The notes: generated from the sequence alone by a model not told the origin. Positions 37,902-48,493 are shown, counted from the first letter of the stretch. The stretch is 64,000 bases of DNA from Paenibacillus amylolyticus (GCF_029689945.1 NZ_CP121451.1:5332001-5396000), one strand, 5' to 3'. Translations and numbers: made by a program.

Positions 37902-39173
37902 TTATCCGTTAATTAAACGTAATATATCATTGTAAGTTACTGCCAGCATCAATACAAACAACATCGCAAATCCGATGAAATGCACCATGCCTTCGCGATT
38001 GGGATCAACAGGTCTGCCGCGCAGCGCTTCAATTCCCAAAAATACGAGACGGCTGCCGTCCAGTGCAGGTATTGGTAGCAAGTTGAAAATCCCAAGATAC
38101 AGACTCAAAATCGCTGCCCATCTTGTTAACTGCTCAATGCCTTGTTTAGCAATCTGTCCTGTTACTTCAAACGTACGAACCGGACCACCAATATCATCCA
38201 TGTTGAATTGATTGATGAGATGTTTGAAACCTTCAAATATTACTTTGGTTGTATCAACCATGGCCACACCTGAAACTTTGAATGTCTCCGCAAATCCAAC
38301 AGAACGGGTTGGCAATGTAGGTACGATTCCCACCTTACCGCCCTCTTGTCCTTCTACAGCACGTGGAGTAATTGTAATATTAAACGTATTCGAACCCCGG
38401 CGCAGCGTCCATTCCATTGGCTTGTCTTTGGAATCGGCAATCATCGACACCATTTTTTGTGAATCTGTACCAATGACAGTTCCATTGATCGTCTCGATAA
38501 TATCACCCTTTTGCAGGTTGGCCTGATCAGCCGCCCCACCTTCAAGCACTTCACCAATTTCTAGATTTTTGGGATTTTCCACCGGAACTCCTGCCATTTG
38601 CGCATATACAGCAAACAACACAAAGGCCAGGATAAAGTTCATCAGTGGTCCCGCAAAAATGGCCAGTGCCCGCTGGCCAACCGTTTTGCTGCCGAATTGA
38701 CGATCTTTCGGTGCAATCTGCGTTTGTTTACCCCGACTTACCAACATCGCTTGAGGATGAATTCGGTACTCCTGAATTTCACCATCTACGTCCAATCGCA
38801 GTTTCAGGGCATTTTCCATATCAATGGAGATGACTTCACCACGTATTACATTTTTACGGTTATCCAGCTGATCCAGATAGATCATCTTCACCTGGTCATC
38901 TGCAGATCTTACCGCAATGGTCTGTCCTTCCTGGATCTCTACCAGTTCCGGATCTTCCCCTGCCATCCGTGCATATCCGCCAAAAGGCAACAAACGCAAT
39001 GTAAACTGGGTCTCGTTTCTTTTATATGAGAACAATTTGGGACCAAAACCGATCGCAAATTCCCGTACAAGAATACCGGCGCGTTTGGCAAAATAATAAT
39101 GCCCCCATTCATGAACCGTCACGATGACAAAGAACATGAGCACCGTTAGAAATACCACTTGTATGGTTTCCAA
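37902..39173 (-). CDS. rseP: Site-2 intramembrane zinc protease RseP
   Basis: The 423-residue protein cleaves membrane-bound substrates such as anti-sigma factors and signal-peptide remnants. It has the HEWGH zinc motif at residues 21-25 in the first membrane helix, a PDZ domain in the middle (EGGAADQANLQKGDIIETING), and the third zinc ligand in the LLPIPALDGSR motif near the C-terminus. The extra polar stretch between about residues 85 and 155 is typical of RasP-like Bacillales forms. It follows dxr. Confidence 0.95.
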   Translation of the reverse strand: METIQVVFLTVLMFFVIVTVHEWGHYYFAKRAGILVREFAIGFGPKLFSYKRNETQFTLRLLPFGGYARMAGEDPELVEIQEGQTIAVRSADDQVKMIYLDQLDNRKNVIRGEVISIDMENALKLRLDVDGEIQEYRIHPQAMLVSRGKQTQIAPKDRQFGSKTVGQRALAIFAGPLMNFILAFVLFAVYAQMAGVPVENPKNLEIGEVLEGGAADQANLQKGDIIETINGTVIGTDSQKMVSMIADSKDKPMEWTLRRGSNTFNITITPRAVEGQEGGKVGIVPTLPTRSVGFAETFKVSGVAMVDTTKVIFEGFKHLINQFNMDDIGGPVRTFEVTGQIAKQGIEQLTRWAAILSLYLGIFNLLPIPALDGSRLVFLGIEALRGRPVDPNREGMVHFIGFAMLFVLMLAVTYNDILRLING

Positions 39174-39286
39174 TCCCTATCCATCCTCCTTCACGGCACA
39201 TACCGCAGTCTGTCCCTCTAGATTATCATTATTCTCTGATGCCGCACAAGAGAATCACTTCTTCCAATTTGTTATGAAAAAAGAGA

Positions 39287-40426
39287 TTACAGACTGGATG
39301 CAAGCTTACGGCTCTCCTGATCACAACGGGCGATCTCCTGCAGATCAGGCTCGTCCACATTGTGGTGTGTTTCCAGCACAGAAGCAATAATATCTTCTAT
39401 TTTAAGGAATGAAATCTCTTTACGCAAGAAACGGGCTACAGCAACCTCGTTGGCTGCGTTGAACGCCGTTGTTGCGGTTCCTCCCATTTTACCACAGTCA
39501 TATGCCATTCTTAAACATGGGAACCGTTCCATATCCATCTCACGGAAATGTAATTTCCCGGCTTGAGCAAGAGACAGACGCTGTGCTGGGGACGGCAAGC
39601 GGTCAGGGTAAGTCAGTGCGTATTGAATGGGAACTCGCATATCCGGATTCCCCAATTGAGCGATGATGCTGGTATCATCGAATTCCACATAGGAATGAAT
39701 AACACTCTCCGGGTGAAGCAATACATTAATCTGATCATATCGAAGACCAAATAACCAATGTGCTTCAATGACCTCAAGTCCCTTGTTTACCATCGTTGCC
39801 GAGTCTATCGTAATTTTGGACCCCATTGACCAATTCGGATGCTTAAGCGCATCCTCTATCGTCACGGTCTTCAACTGTTCACGGGTAAGATCACGGAATG
39901 ATCCGCCTGAAGCGGTAAGTGTGATGCCAGTCAGACGCTGTCTGTTTTCACCGTTCAAACACTGGAATATCGCCGAGTGCTCACTGTCAATGGGCAGTAA
40001 AGAGACTCCTTTGGCAGCAGCTCTAGCAGTTACAATATGTCCCGCCGTAACCAATGTCTCCTTGTTCGCCAATCCGATCTGTTTGCCTGCGTCTATGGCA
40101 GCAAGCGTTGATTCCAATCCAACACTTCCCACCACCGCTGTAACAACCGTATGCGCATCCGTTCCTGCCGCAACTTCGACAAGTCCTTCTGTGCCATAAT
40201 ACAGTTGCGTTCCTGCAGGCAAATGTGGAGCTACCTTCTCTGCCAATTCTTTGGACCCCACCGATACCTTCTTTGGTCGGTAACGTTTGGTTTGTTCAAT
40301 CAGCAGATCTGCATTGCCTCCGGCAGCCAGTCCTTCCACTTGAAAGAGTTCTGGATGCATGTCAACTACATCCAGCGTCTGGGTTCCAATGGAACCGGTC
40401 GAGCCGAGAATCGCAATTTTTTTCAT
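39287..40426 (-). CDS. dxr: 1-deoxy-D-xylulose 5-phosphate reductoisomerase
   Basis: The 379-residue enzyme makes methylerythritol phosphate in non-mevalonate isoprenoid synthesis. It has the NADPH loop GSTGSIGTQ, the LANKETLV segment, the SEHSAIFQ metal/substrate motif, ASGGSFRD, and MVNKGLEVIEAHWLF. I start at MKKIAILGSTGS (40426); the frame extends four codons further to a codon without a clear site. It is clustered with uppS and cdsA, whose products use isoprenoids and phospholipids. Confidence 0.95.
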   Translation of the reverse strand: MKKIAILGSTGSIGTQTLDVVDMHPELFQVEGLAAGGNADLLIEQTKRYRPKKVSVGSKELAEKVAPHLPAGTQLYYGTEGLVEVAAGTDAHTVVTAVVGSVGLESTLAAIDAGKQIGLANKETLVTAGHIVTARAAAKGVSLLPIDSEHSAIFQCLNGENRQRLTGITLTASGGSFRDLTREQLKTVTIEDALKHPNWSMGSKITIDSATMVNKGLEVIEAHWLFGLRYDQINVLLHPESVIHSYVEFDDTSIIAQLGNPDMRVPIQYALTYPDRLPSPAQRLSLAQAGKLHFREMDMERFPCLRMAYDCGKMGGTATTAFNAANEVAVARFLRKEISFLKIEDIIASVLETHHNVDEPDLQEIARCDQESRKLASSL

Positions 40427-40496
40427 GCCGCACCTCATCTTTAATTATCCAATGCCTACATCGAACAATGCTGTTATCTCAGACTCATGTTCATCT

Positions 40497-41300
40497 TTAG
40501 TAGGGCAGTAGCATTAGTATATGTACGAATGGAAATACCACAATCCAACTGTCGCACCGATCAAGAATGCCTCCATGCCCTGGGAGAAGACTGCCTGAAT
40601 CCTTGATATTATATACACGTTTGTATGCAGACTGGATCAAGTCACCCATCTGACCTACGACTGCACACGCAATTCCAATACCAATTGCTCTCTGCCAGGA
40701 AAGCAAACCATCTGATACCAATGCAAAAATAACAGAAGTAACAATGGCAATTACGATGCCACCTAGTGCACCCTCCACCGTTTTGTTTGGACTGATCGAA
40801 GGCCATAGTTTGTTTCTACCCATTAGCTTCCCTACAAAATAAGCACCTGCATCACTGGCCCATATGGAGCCCAGCAACAGGAACGTCCAAAACAACCCGT
40901 GATGCAGGTGTCTGGATTCTGCAATGTAATAGAAACCGATCCCTATATACAATACGCCGAGGAAAAGCATGGCCACCGTATTCACCGGGACCTTATTCTT
41001 GGTGACAACTGAAGCTGTCATCAGTACAAGCATTACGATCCAAATGACCTGAAATAAGGATAGCGGTCTTGCTTCCCAGACCATTTCCCAAGGGAACACA
41101 ATGGCAAAAACACCGGCATATCCAATCAGGGCCACACCTGAAAAAGGCATCACCCCGGTCATTTTAACAAATTCATAATAACCGATGAGAGCCATAAGCA
41201 ATACCAAACCATGGTACCAGGGTCCGCCCAGCATGCAAAAACCTAAAAACAACACACCTGCTATGATTCCTGTCGTTAATCGCTGTTTCAACGGCTTCAT
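40497..41300 (-). CDS. cdsA: Phosphatidate cytidylyltransferase
   Basis: The 267-residue integral membrane enzyme makes CDP-diacylglycerol. It has about eight hydrophobic segments and the CdsA signature near the C-terminus: PSISPNKTVEGALGG, VVGQMGDLIQSAYKR and HGGILDRCDS. It is seven bases downstream of uppS in the same operon. Confidence 0.94.
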   Translation of the reverse strand: MKPLKQRLTTGIIAGVLFLGFCMLGGPWYHGLVLLMALIGYYEFVKMTGVMPFSGVALIGYAGVFAIVFPWEMVWEARPLSLFQVIWIVMLVLMTASVVTKNKVPVNTVAMLFLGVLYIGIGFYYIAESRHLHHGLFWTFLLLGSIWASDAGAYFVGKLMGRNKLWPSISPNKTVEGALGGIVIAIVTSVIFALVSDGLLSWQRAIGIGIACAVVGQMGDLIQSAYKRVYNIKDSGSLLPGHGGILDRCDSWIVVFPFVHILMLLPY

Positions 41301-41307
41301 CCTCCAT

Positions 41308-42074
41308 CTATTTCAAACCGCCGTAACGCCTTGTTCTGCGCTGATATTCGGCTACTGCTTCAAGCAAATGCTTTTTGCCAAATTCGGGCCAGTATATATC
41401 CGTAAACCATAATTCACTATAGGCAAGCTGCCAAAGCATAAAGTTGCTTAATCTCAGCTCTCCGCTCGTCCGGATCAGCAGATCCGGATCAGGCATGTCT
41501 ACCGTCAGCATATGTCTGTCAATGAGTTCAGGTGTTATATCCTCTGCTGATAGTTCCCCGATTTCACCTGCAGAGCGATCTGTTTAACACAGTCCGTCAT
41601 TTCACGCCGGCTTCCATAATTCATTGCAAAGTTCAAAACGAGACCTGTATTATGTTCCGTAAGACGAATGGCTTCCCGCAAGGCATTGATGGTATGAGAA
41701 GGTAAATGTTCCTCTTGGCCCATCATGCGAATGCGCACATTTTTTTCTATAAGTTCATCCAGCTCTATAGCCAGAAATTCTTGCGGAAGTCGCATCAGAA
41801 AATCCACTTCTTCTTTTGGACGCGTCCAGTTTTCTGTCGAAAAAGCGTACATCGTCAGATATTTGATGCCCAGTTCATCCGCCGCGATGGTCGCACGTTT
41901 GACCGCCTTCATGCCATTTTGGTGCCCGGCTATACGCGGGAGTCCCAAACGTTTGGCCCATCGTCCATTACCGTCCATGATGATGGCGACGTGCTGCGGG
42001 ATATTGTCCTCGGATATAGTCAGCGTTTCCTGCTTGTCAGCCCCATTCCACCACGACCGAACCCGTTTGATCAT
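41308..42074 (-). CDS. uppS: Undecaprenyl pyrophosphate synthase (one frameshift)
   Basis: This cis-prenyltransferase makes the C55 carrier of cell-wall synthesis. It has [16 protein letters not shown] with the catalytic Asp, [11 protein letters not shown], and the C-terminal [24 protein letters not shown]. The C-terminal 70 residues lie in another frame: the GGGG at 41556-41559 (minus strand) must be GGGGG, which gives [18 protein letters not shown]. The corrected 255 residues are normal. Confidence 0.94.
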
Positions 42075-42126
42075 TCCTGTTCCTCCAAAATCCCTGAAGT
42101 TTCTTCATCTGAAGCTTGGAAAAGAG

Positions 42127-42152
42127 ACAAAACCCCACCGTATTGGAGGGGC
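42127..42152 (-). terminator. Terminator after frr
   Basis: The minus strand reads CCCCTCC, AATAC, GGTGGGG and then TTTTGTCTCTTTT. It lies eleven bases after the frr stop and before uppS, so uppS and cdsA are reached by read-through or by an unseen promoter. Confidence 0.8.
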
Positions 42153-42162
42153 TGCGCTTGTC

Positions 42163-42716
42163 TTACACTTCCATGATTTCTTTTTCTTTAGCAGCAAGTA
42201 CCTTATCGACTTCAGCAATAAACTTGTCGGTCGATTTTTGGATATCGTCCTGATGTCTACGGGATTCATCCTCGGAAATATCGGACTTCTCCATTTTCTT
42301 GATATCATCATTCGCATCACGACGGATGTTACGAATCGCTACTTTACCTTCTTCACCGAACTTCTTCGTCAGCTTTACAAGATCCGCTCTGCGTTCTTCC
42401 GTCAAAGCCGGAATAGACAAACGGATCATGTTGCCATCATTAGCTGGAGTAAGACCCAGATCCGATTTCATAATGGCACGCTCAATTTCGCCCATGGAAG
42501 ATTTGTCCCAAGGTTGAATCATCAGTGTACGGGAATCCGGAGTACTGATATTGGCGAGTTGATTCAATGGCGTCATCGCTCCATAATACTCTACCTGAAT
42601 TCGGTCCAGAAGAGCTGGAGTTGCGCGGCCTGCACGCAAAGTAGCCAGGTCACGACGCAATGCTTGAATGGCTTTTTCCATACGCTCTTCGGCATGTTGT
42701 TTAACCGCTTGTGGCA

Positions 42717-42717
<1 letters not shown>
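42163..42717 (-). CDS. frr: Ribosome recycling factor
   Basis: The 184-residue protein splits post-termination ribosomes together with EF-G. It shows the standard RRF sequence: [29 protein letters not shown], and [13 protein letters not shown] in the helical domain. Its start overlaps the pyrH stop by one base, so the two are coupled. Confidence 0.97.
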
Positions 42718-43445
<728 letters not shown>

Positions 43446-43520
43446 TTATTCACCCTCCACTTTGAATTGAACACGCTCGGTGTTCAACCAACAAAACTTC
43501 TCGCGCATGGCCTCCTGCTT

Positions 43521-43547
43521 AAAAAGAAAGGAACACAGTTGTGTTCC
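43521..43547 (-). terminator. Terminator after tsf
   Basis: A perfect palindromic stem GGAACACA / TGTGTTCC with almost no loop is followed on the minus strand by TTTCTTTTT. It lies in the 233-base tsf-pyrH gap, in which I see no other feature. Confidence 0.8.
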
Positions 43548-43678
43548 GCTCTTTTAGGAAAAACGTTTAACCGGTTAGGCATTGTTTTCCTGAGATATAA
43601 GGGAGTTTACGCTTCGAAGTTTTATCATCATTCTTATATCTTCGAAAATCAATTCTGCTCGCCGGCTTAAAAACCGTC

Positions 43679-44329
43679 TTATTTGTTTACTTGGGACATT
43701 ACTTCTTCTACGAAGTTGTCTACTTTTTTCTCAAGACCTTCACCCAGTTCGTAACGAGCGAAACGACGGATGGAGATATTTTCACCAATTTGGCTGATTT
43801 TTTCGTTCAGCAATTGGGAAATCGTTTTGTCTGGATCTTTAACAAAAGTTTGTTCCATCAGGCAATACTCTTCGTAGTATTTACCAATGCGGCCTTCAAC
43901 CATTTTTTCAATGATTTTCTCTGGTTTGCCTTCGTTAAGAGCTTGAGCTTTCAAGATTTCTTTTTCTTTTTCCAACTCATCTGTAGGAACTTCTTCACGT
44001 GTAATGAATTTAGGATTAGCTGCAGCGATTTGCATAGCTACATCTTTAACGAAATCCTTAAATTGATCCGTTTTACCAACGAAGTCTGTTTCACAGTTAA
44101 CTTCAACCAGAACACCGATACGTCCACCAGCGTGGATGTAAGATTCAACAACACCTTCAGTTGCTGCACGGCCTGCTTTGCTTGCTGCTGCAGAAAGACC
44201 TTTCTCACGCAACAATTCAGCTGCTTTCGTCACATCACCGTTTGCTTCTTCCAATGCTTTTTTGCAATCGAGCATACCAGCGCCCGTTCTTTCGCGAAGT
44301 TCTTTTACTGCACTCGCATTAACTGCCAT
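43679..44329 (-). CDS. tsf: Elongation factor Ts
   Basis: The 216-residue guanine-nucleotide exchange factor of EF-Tu has the N-terminal UBA-like domain with [15 protein letters not shown] and the core with [16 protein letters not shown]. Its length is that of the short single-core Firmicute form. The start at MAVNASAVK has a GGAGGG site; the open frame upstream is leader. Confidence 0.97.
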   Translation of the reverse strand: MAVNASAVKELRERTGAGMLDCKKALEEANGDVTKAAELLREKGLSAAASKAGRAATEGVVESYIHAGGRIGVLVEVNCETDFVGKTDQFKDFVKDVAMQIAAANPKFITREEVPTDELEKEKEILKAQALNEGKPEKIIEKMVEGRIGKYYEEYCLMEQTFVKDPDKTISQLLNEKISQIGENISIRRFARYELGEGLEKKVDNFVEEVMSQVNK

Positions 44330-44370
44330 TATAAATTCCCTCCAAAATAAGTATTGTACGTACACTCTAA

Positions 44371-44414
44371 AAAAAGGGCAGTGAGAGGTTATCCACCTGC
44401 CAACCACCCTTTTC
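44371..44414 (-). terminator. Attenuator-like hairpin between rpsB and tsf
   Basis: The minus strand begins AAAAGGG and ends CCCTTTTTTT, with an inner stem GGCAG / CTGCC. The alternative pairings and the T-run make it a partial terminator that could set the rpsB to tsf ratio. Confidence 0.65.
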
Positions 44415-44443
44415 ATTTAGTTTATAGCCTATGTTCGAATCTA

Positions 44444-45141
44444 TTAAGCGGAAGTCTCTTCGCCTTGATTAGCTTCGATTACAGCATCAGCCATTTTACC
44501 TGTCAGCAATTTAACAGCGCGGATCGCGTCGTCATTACCTGGGATAACATAATCGATTTCATCCGGATCGCAGTTAGTATCAACGATACCAACAATTGGG
44601 ATACCCAATTTGCGAGCTTCTGCAACAGCGATACGCTCTTTGCGTGGATCGATAATGAACAGGGCGCTTGGCAGGCCTTTCATATTTTTAATACCGCCCA
44701 AGAATTTCTCCAGACGATCTTTTTCTTTGCGAAGCAAAATTACTTCTTTTTAGGCAATACAGCGAATGTACCGTCTTCTTCCCAAGCTTCCAACTGTTTC
44801 AAACGATCAATACGTTTTTGAATAGTTGAGAAGTTAGTCAGGGTACCGCCCAACCAACGTTGGTTAATATAAAATTGACCAGCGCGTTCAGCTTCTTCTT
44901 TAACGGAATCTTGAGCTTGTTTCTTAGTACCCACGAAAAGAATTGTACCATTCTCTCCTGCGATTCCTTTAACGAAGTTGTAAGCCTCTTCGACTTTTTT
45001 CACCGTCTTTTGCAAGTCGATGATATAAATTCCGTTTCTTTCAGTGAAGATATAACGATCCATTTTTGGGTTCCAACGACGAGTCTGGTGACCGAAGTGT
45101 ACCCCTGCTTCGAGAAGCTGTTTCATGGAGATTACTGCCAT
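44444..45141 (-). CDS. rpsB: 30S ribosomal protein S2 (one frameshift)
   Basis: S2 sits on the 30S head-body junction. It has [22 protein letters not shown], the [13 protein letters not shown] motif and the [20 protein letters not shown]-terminal half. These lie in two frames because the A5 run (minus strand) at 44747-44751 must be A6, giving [22 protein letters not shown]. Corrected length is 232 residues. Start at 45141 has AGGAGGTG upstream. The gene is essential, so the break cannot be real in a viable strain with one copy. Confidence 0.97.
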
Positions 45142-45266
45142 CTTCACACACCTCCTAATATGGTTTTTATTGTGTCCTCCGCCGGCATCATTTTTCGCCA
45201 AGACTCTCCAAAAGGAAAGCACCCTCAACAAAATTAGCACATGCGTGTGTTTTAACACCGTTATCT

Positions 45267-45295
45267 AATATAGCACATCTGAATATCTGATGCAA
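45267..45295 (-). promoter_or_regulatory. Sigma-A promoter of rpsB
   Basis: TTGCAT (45290-45295), a 17-base spacer and TATATT (45267-45272) are read on the minus strand about 125 bases before the rpsB start. The rest of the 296-base gap between rpsB and the flagellar cluster is AT-rich and holds only the terminator at its far end. Confidence 0.75.
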
Positions 45296-45411
45296 CAGTC
45301 TTTATAGCTAAAATCTGCTTTTTACGTTTTGCTGGTATTTGCATCATTTTACAGTTGATATGTAATTCAACGTTAATTATTATCAGACCTTAACATTGCC
45401 CCGTTTATTCG

Positions 45412-45455
45412 AAAAGAACCGCCCTGTCCGAGCATGCTCAGTTTGACGGTTCTTT
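45412..45455 (-). terminator. Terminator closing the fla/che operon
   Basis: AAGAACCG and CGGTTCTT pair around a loop that itself contains the palindrome GAGCATGCTC; TTTTCG follows on the minus strand. The upstream arm lies inside the last codons of the MltG-like gene, so its stop codon is within the hairpin. Confidence 0.8.
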
Positions 45456-46063
45456 CGTAATTTTCGCGATAATGGATTTGAAACTTTCACCTTTCTCAAG
45501 CGCATAAGTACCCACTTGGATTTTGGTGTTGATTTTCTCGGCTTTGCCAGCCTTTATGAAGGCTTGAGCATCATCCACGATTCCCGCATTTTTTAGATTT
45601 GCTGCGACGATTGCCAGGCTATTGCCTGAACGTACTTTGAATGACACTGTTGCGCCTTTCGGTTTGCTCGGCGTTACAGGTTCTGTTGTCTTCGGCTCAG
45701 TTATCTCTTTCTGCCCATCAACTTCACTTGTAGCAGGCTCTTGTGGCTTCTCAGGCTCTGCTGGTGTTGCAGTGGAGGTTACTGTCTCAGGTGATGTTGC
45801 TGTATTCCCCTGGAGCTCACTGCTCTCCTGTTTTTCTTCTCGACCCATTCTGCTTCTGTGAATAATTCCTCTTCGGAACCGACCAATTTCATATCTAGGC
45901 TTTTTGCCGCTGTTTCAAGCTGTTCTTTGGTCATATTGGTGGTCCGCACGGGGTCCAGATTGCTATCCGATAGTGCATTTTGTCCGACTGTGGCCAGTTG
46001 AAGCAAAACTGCACCAATAATCATGCCGCTCCCCAGACCAATCCATAAGGATCGCTTGTCCAT
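45438..46063 (-). CDS. MltG/YceG N-domain-like membrane protein (one frameshift)
   Basis: The corrected 208-residue protein has an N-terminal membrane helix (about residues 6-26), a long Thr/Pro/Glu-rich linker, and a C-terminal LysM-like module (VRSGNSLAIVAANLKNAGIVDDAQAF, ...KIQVGTYALEKGESF) that resembles the first domain of the endolytic transglycosylase MltG. The catalytic YceG domain is absent, so it is unlikely to cleave glycan. The A5 run at 45831-45835 (minus strand) must be A6 to join the two halves (EWVEKKKQESSELQG). It is the last gene of the fla/che operon, four bases after the SwrB-like gene. Confidence 0.75.
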
Positions 46064-46066
46064 GAC

Positions 46067-46651
46067 TTAGCTCTCCTCCCGTTCCGCCAATTGCAGTATT
46101 AACTGTACCTCACCACGCTGAATGCCTGTCTGTTTGGATATGGCATCCATTGATTTCCCTTCAGCATGTAGATTAAAGAGTTCTGCATATCGATCTTTAA
46201 TTGATTCACGTTGTGGTAAAGATTCAGCTTTGCTGGTCCGTAGCTCTGCTTCTGACGCCTGCTGGGCCGCCTCAGCTTGTACACTTTTCACAAGCGCTTG
46301 TGCTTGGAGCCCTTCTGAAGATTGTACAGATACATTCGCTGAATGTGGCACAGGCGATGCGACAGGTTCATTTTTATTGCTCTGTTCCAGCTGATCCAAC
46401 CGCTGCTGTAATTCCTGGAGTTGCAATTGCATACGTTGATCGGCTGCTGTCGCTTCTCCCTTCATCTCAGCAACACGTTGAATAAGAGCATCATTATCAT
46501 TTTCGATCTCGGTCATGTAGTGTTCAAGCGTAGATTCCATCTCCTGCACCAGTTGATGCCCAGGCTCTTGCGCCTTGTTTTTTCGAGGCATAATATAAGC
46601 GTAGGCGATGGCACAGGCCCCTAATATGACAATAATGATCCATGGTGACAA
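46067..46651 (-). CDS. SwrB-like membrane-anchored protein (DUF6115 type)
   Basis: The 194-residue protein has one N-terminal membrane helix (residues 4-20), a coiled-coil segment (about 30-95), a polar Ala/Gln-rich middle, and a C-terminal helix-turn-helix-like motif (GKSMDAISKQTGIQRGEVQLIL). In place and layout it corresponds to B. subtilis SwrB (YlxL), which lies between sigD and rpsB and promotes flagellar hook-basal body assembly. Sequence similarity is limited, so this is a positional call. The start is a TTG with GGAGAG eight bases upstream. Confidence 0.65.
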   Translation of the reverse strand: MSPWIIIVILGACAIAYAYIMPRKNKAQEPGHQLVQEMESTLEHYMTEIENDNDALIQRVAEMKGEATAADQRMQLQLQELQQRLDQLEQSNKNEPVASPVPHSANVSVQSSEGLQAQALVKSVQAEAAQQASEAELRTSKAESLPQRESIKDRYAELFNLHAEGKSMDAISKQTGIQRGEVQLILQLAEREES

Positions 46652-46716
46652 ATTGGGTTCTCTCCTTCTGATTCAACCATCGGTGCGCAAGACTGCATGT
46701 TCATAACAACCATCTA

Positions 46717-47031
46717 TTATAAAGACAGATCTATGTGTTTACCTTTGTACGGATGCTCTGCAGGTTTGATATTTTCTTGAGCCTGAGCATTTTCCTGTCC
46801 ATCGGAACCACTCTGCTGATTCCCATCATTGGTATGACCATCGCGCACCGAAGTGTGTGAAGTTTCGTCCATTGCTTCACTTCGTTGCCTTGCTTCATTT
46901 GCTTCTTTCGACGTTTGCTCTGCCAAAAGGTTCTGATCCGTAATCGGTCGCTGTTGGGCTTCACTTTGATAACGACCTGCCTCACTTGTTCGTGGTACCG
47001 CAATCTGCAACTCCACTGCTTTGAAACTCAT
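46717..47031 (-). CDS. Small hydrophilic protein of the sigD-rpsB interval
   Basis: I do not recognise a characterised family. The 104-residue product begins with an ordered-looking MSFKAVELQIAVPRT and continues as a polar, disordered stretch rich in Gln, Glu, Ser and Asn, ending HPYKGKHIDLSL. Short proteins with the same N-terminal motif occur next to fapA-like genes in flagellar operons of related Firmicutes. GAGGTG upstream of the ATG supports translation. A role tied to flagella or the FapA-like neighbour is inferred only from position. Confidence 0.65.
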   Translation of the reverse strand: MSFKAVELQIAVPRTSEAGRYQSEAQQRPITDQNLLAEQTSKEANEARQRSEAMDETSHTSVRDGHTNDGNQQSGSDGQENAQAQENIKPAEHPYKGKHIDLSL

Positions 47032-47082
47032 ACGCTCACCTCACGGTTTCGAATGGATTTCTCCTGTGCCTGAATGCTGTAC

Positions 47083-48493
47083 TTAAACGTATGGAACCAT
47101 CGTAATATCGCCATTATCATAATAAAATGAAATTCGACTCACTGGATCTTTAATAAATTTCGTGTATCTGCCGATAACTATTTTAGAGCCTCCATAAATC
47201 ATCTTCAGAATATCAACACGAGCCTTACTTGTATCTTCAAGTGCCTTTTCAATTTCAAAGATACGCAATTTCGTTTCTTCACTTATACGAAGAGCAGATT
47301 TCTGCGTAGCACTTAACTTGATTCGCATCGACATCTTATCCGGACTTAACTGTCCAGCGGCAGCTGAACTGATCTAACAATGTCAAAGCCTTCTTCGTTT
47401 TGTCCAAAGAGTCCATCTGTTCTCTGACTTCCTTGCGCAAATCATTCAGTTCATTACGAAGCTTTGGTAGCACACCCACTTCAATGGAAGTGACCGTGGA
47501 CATGCTGTTGCCCACAACACGCGCAGAGACGTTCTGACCAGCCTGGATCGAGCCACCAACGATAAGACCTTTGGTTCCCGCACAGATGACACCATGGCCA
47601 GCACGAATATTGGAATGCATAATACTTTGGGATACCAAAACATCTTCACCAGCATCCACATTGCCTTCTTGAATAAATGTACATTTAACATTGTGACCTG
47701 CTTGTACCAGTCCTTTGTTATAACCAATAATGCCACCGGTAATTTCGATTGAGCCGCCTGCTTCCAGTTCCGCTCCTTCGACACCACCGACGACACGAAT
47801 GTCACCTGCTGCTTTTACTTTGAATCCGGTAAGTACATTGCCTCGTATGACAACCGTGCCTACAAAGTCGATATTACCGTTATTGTAATCAACGTCACCA
47901 TTAACTTCATAGACCGGAAACACGTTAAGTTTGTTACCGTCGGTTTTGGTAACCAGACCATCCAGTGCAGCATACATCGCAGAACCATCCGGGTTAATCA
48001 CAACATTTTTTCCAACTTTAAATCGTGCTTCTTTTCCCGGACGATAAGGAATTTCTTCACCCGTTACTGCCCTGCCTGGGATGCCCTCGCTAGGAGCGAT
48101 TCGCTCTGCAATGATCTGACCACTACGAACATTGTTTAAGCGGGTCACTTCTTTGTAATCGACGGTTCCATCTTCCGATTCGAGCGGTCGCCGTTCGTTC
48201 GTATCATCCATCCCAACCAGAATCTTGATGAATCCATCGGTTCCCTGAATAGGAGCGATCCCCTCGGCAATCTTGTATTTATCTTTTGAATAAGTTTCAG
48301 GGTTGCTCACAAAAAGTAATAATGCCTCTCGCAAGACCCCTTGTTTGATGCCCTTGTTCGCCACGAATTGTTCAAGTTCATCAATTGTGCAGGCAAAGCC
48401 TTCTTCCTCTTTGGAAAATTCAAGGTAGGCTGTGCATTTGTCGTCCGATAAAACAATGTTTAAACATTGTTCCAAAGCAGTCCGCTGTGTCAC
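47083..48493 (-). CDS. fapA: FapA family protein, DUF342 (one frameshift)
   Basis: The protein (about 469 residues) has an N-terminal domain and a central right-handed beta-helix of short Gly-rich repeats (VVIRGNVLTGFKVKAAGDIRVVGGVEGAELEAGGSIEI). A coiled coil and a small C-terminal beta domain (YTKFIKDPVSRISFYYDNGDITMVPY) follow in another frame. The frame change near 47365-47368 has the opposite sign to all others in the window: one base too many (removing it gives LLDQLAAAGQLSPDKM) or two too few. I favour the GTG start at 48493 with AAGGGGA nine bases upstream. FapA-type proteins are polymerising, polymer-scaffold-like proteins of uncertain role; the gene sits right after sigD. Confidence 0.85.

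Noticed and set aside
43691..44350. 219-codon plus-strand open frame opposite tsf
   Set aside because: Very Phe-rich translation, fully antisense to EF-Ts and without upstream signals.
44740..44760. Programmed ribosomal frameshift in rpsB, polC, dut and others
   Set aside because: No shared slippery heptamer plus downstream structure, many unrelated genes are hit, and the needed shift always equals one missing base in a short run; sequencing error is simpler.
47083..47334. Separate 83-codon gene after fapA
   Set aside because: Its sequence is the coiled-coil and C-terminal beta domain of DUF342 proteins, so it is the end of fapA in a shifted frame.
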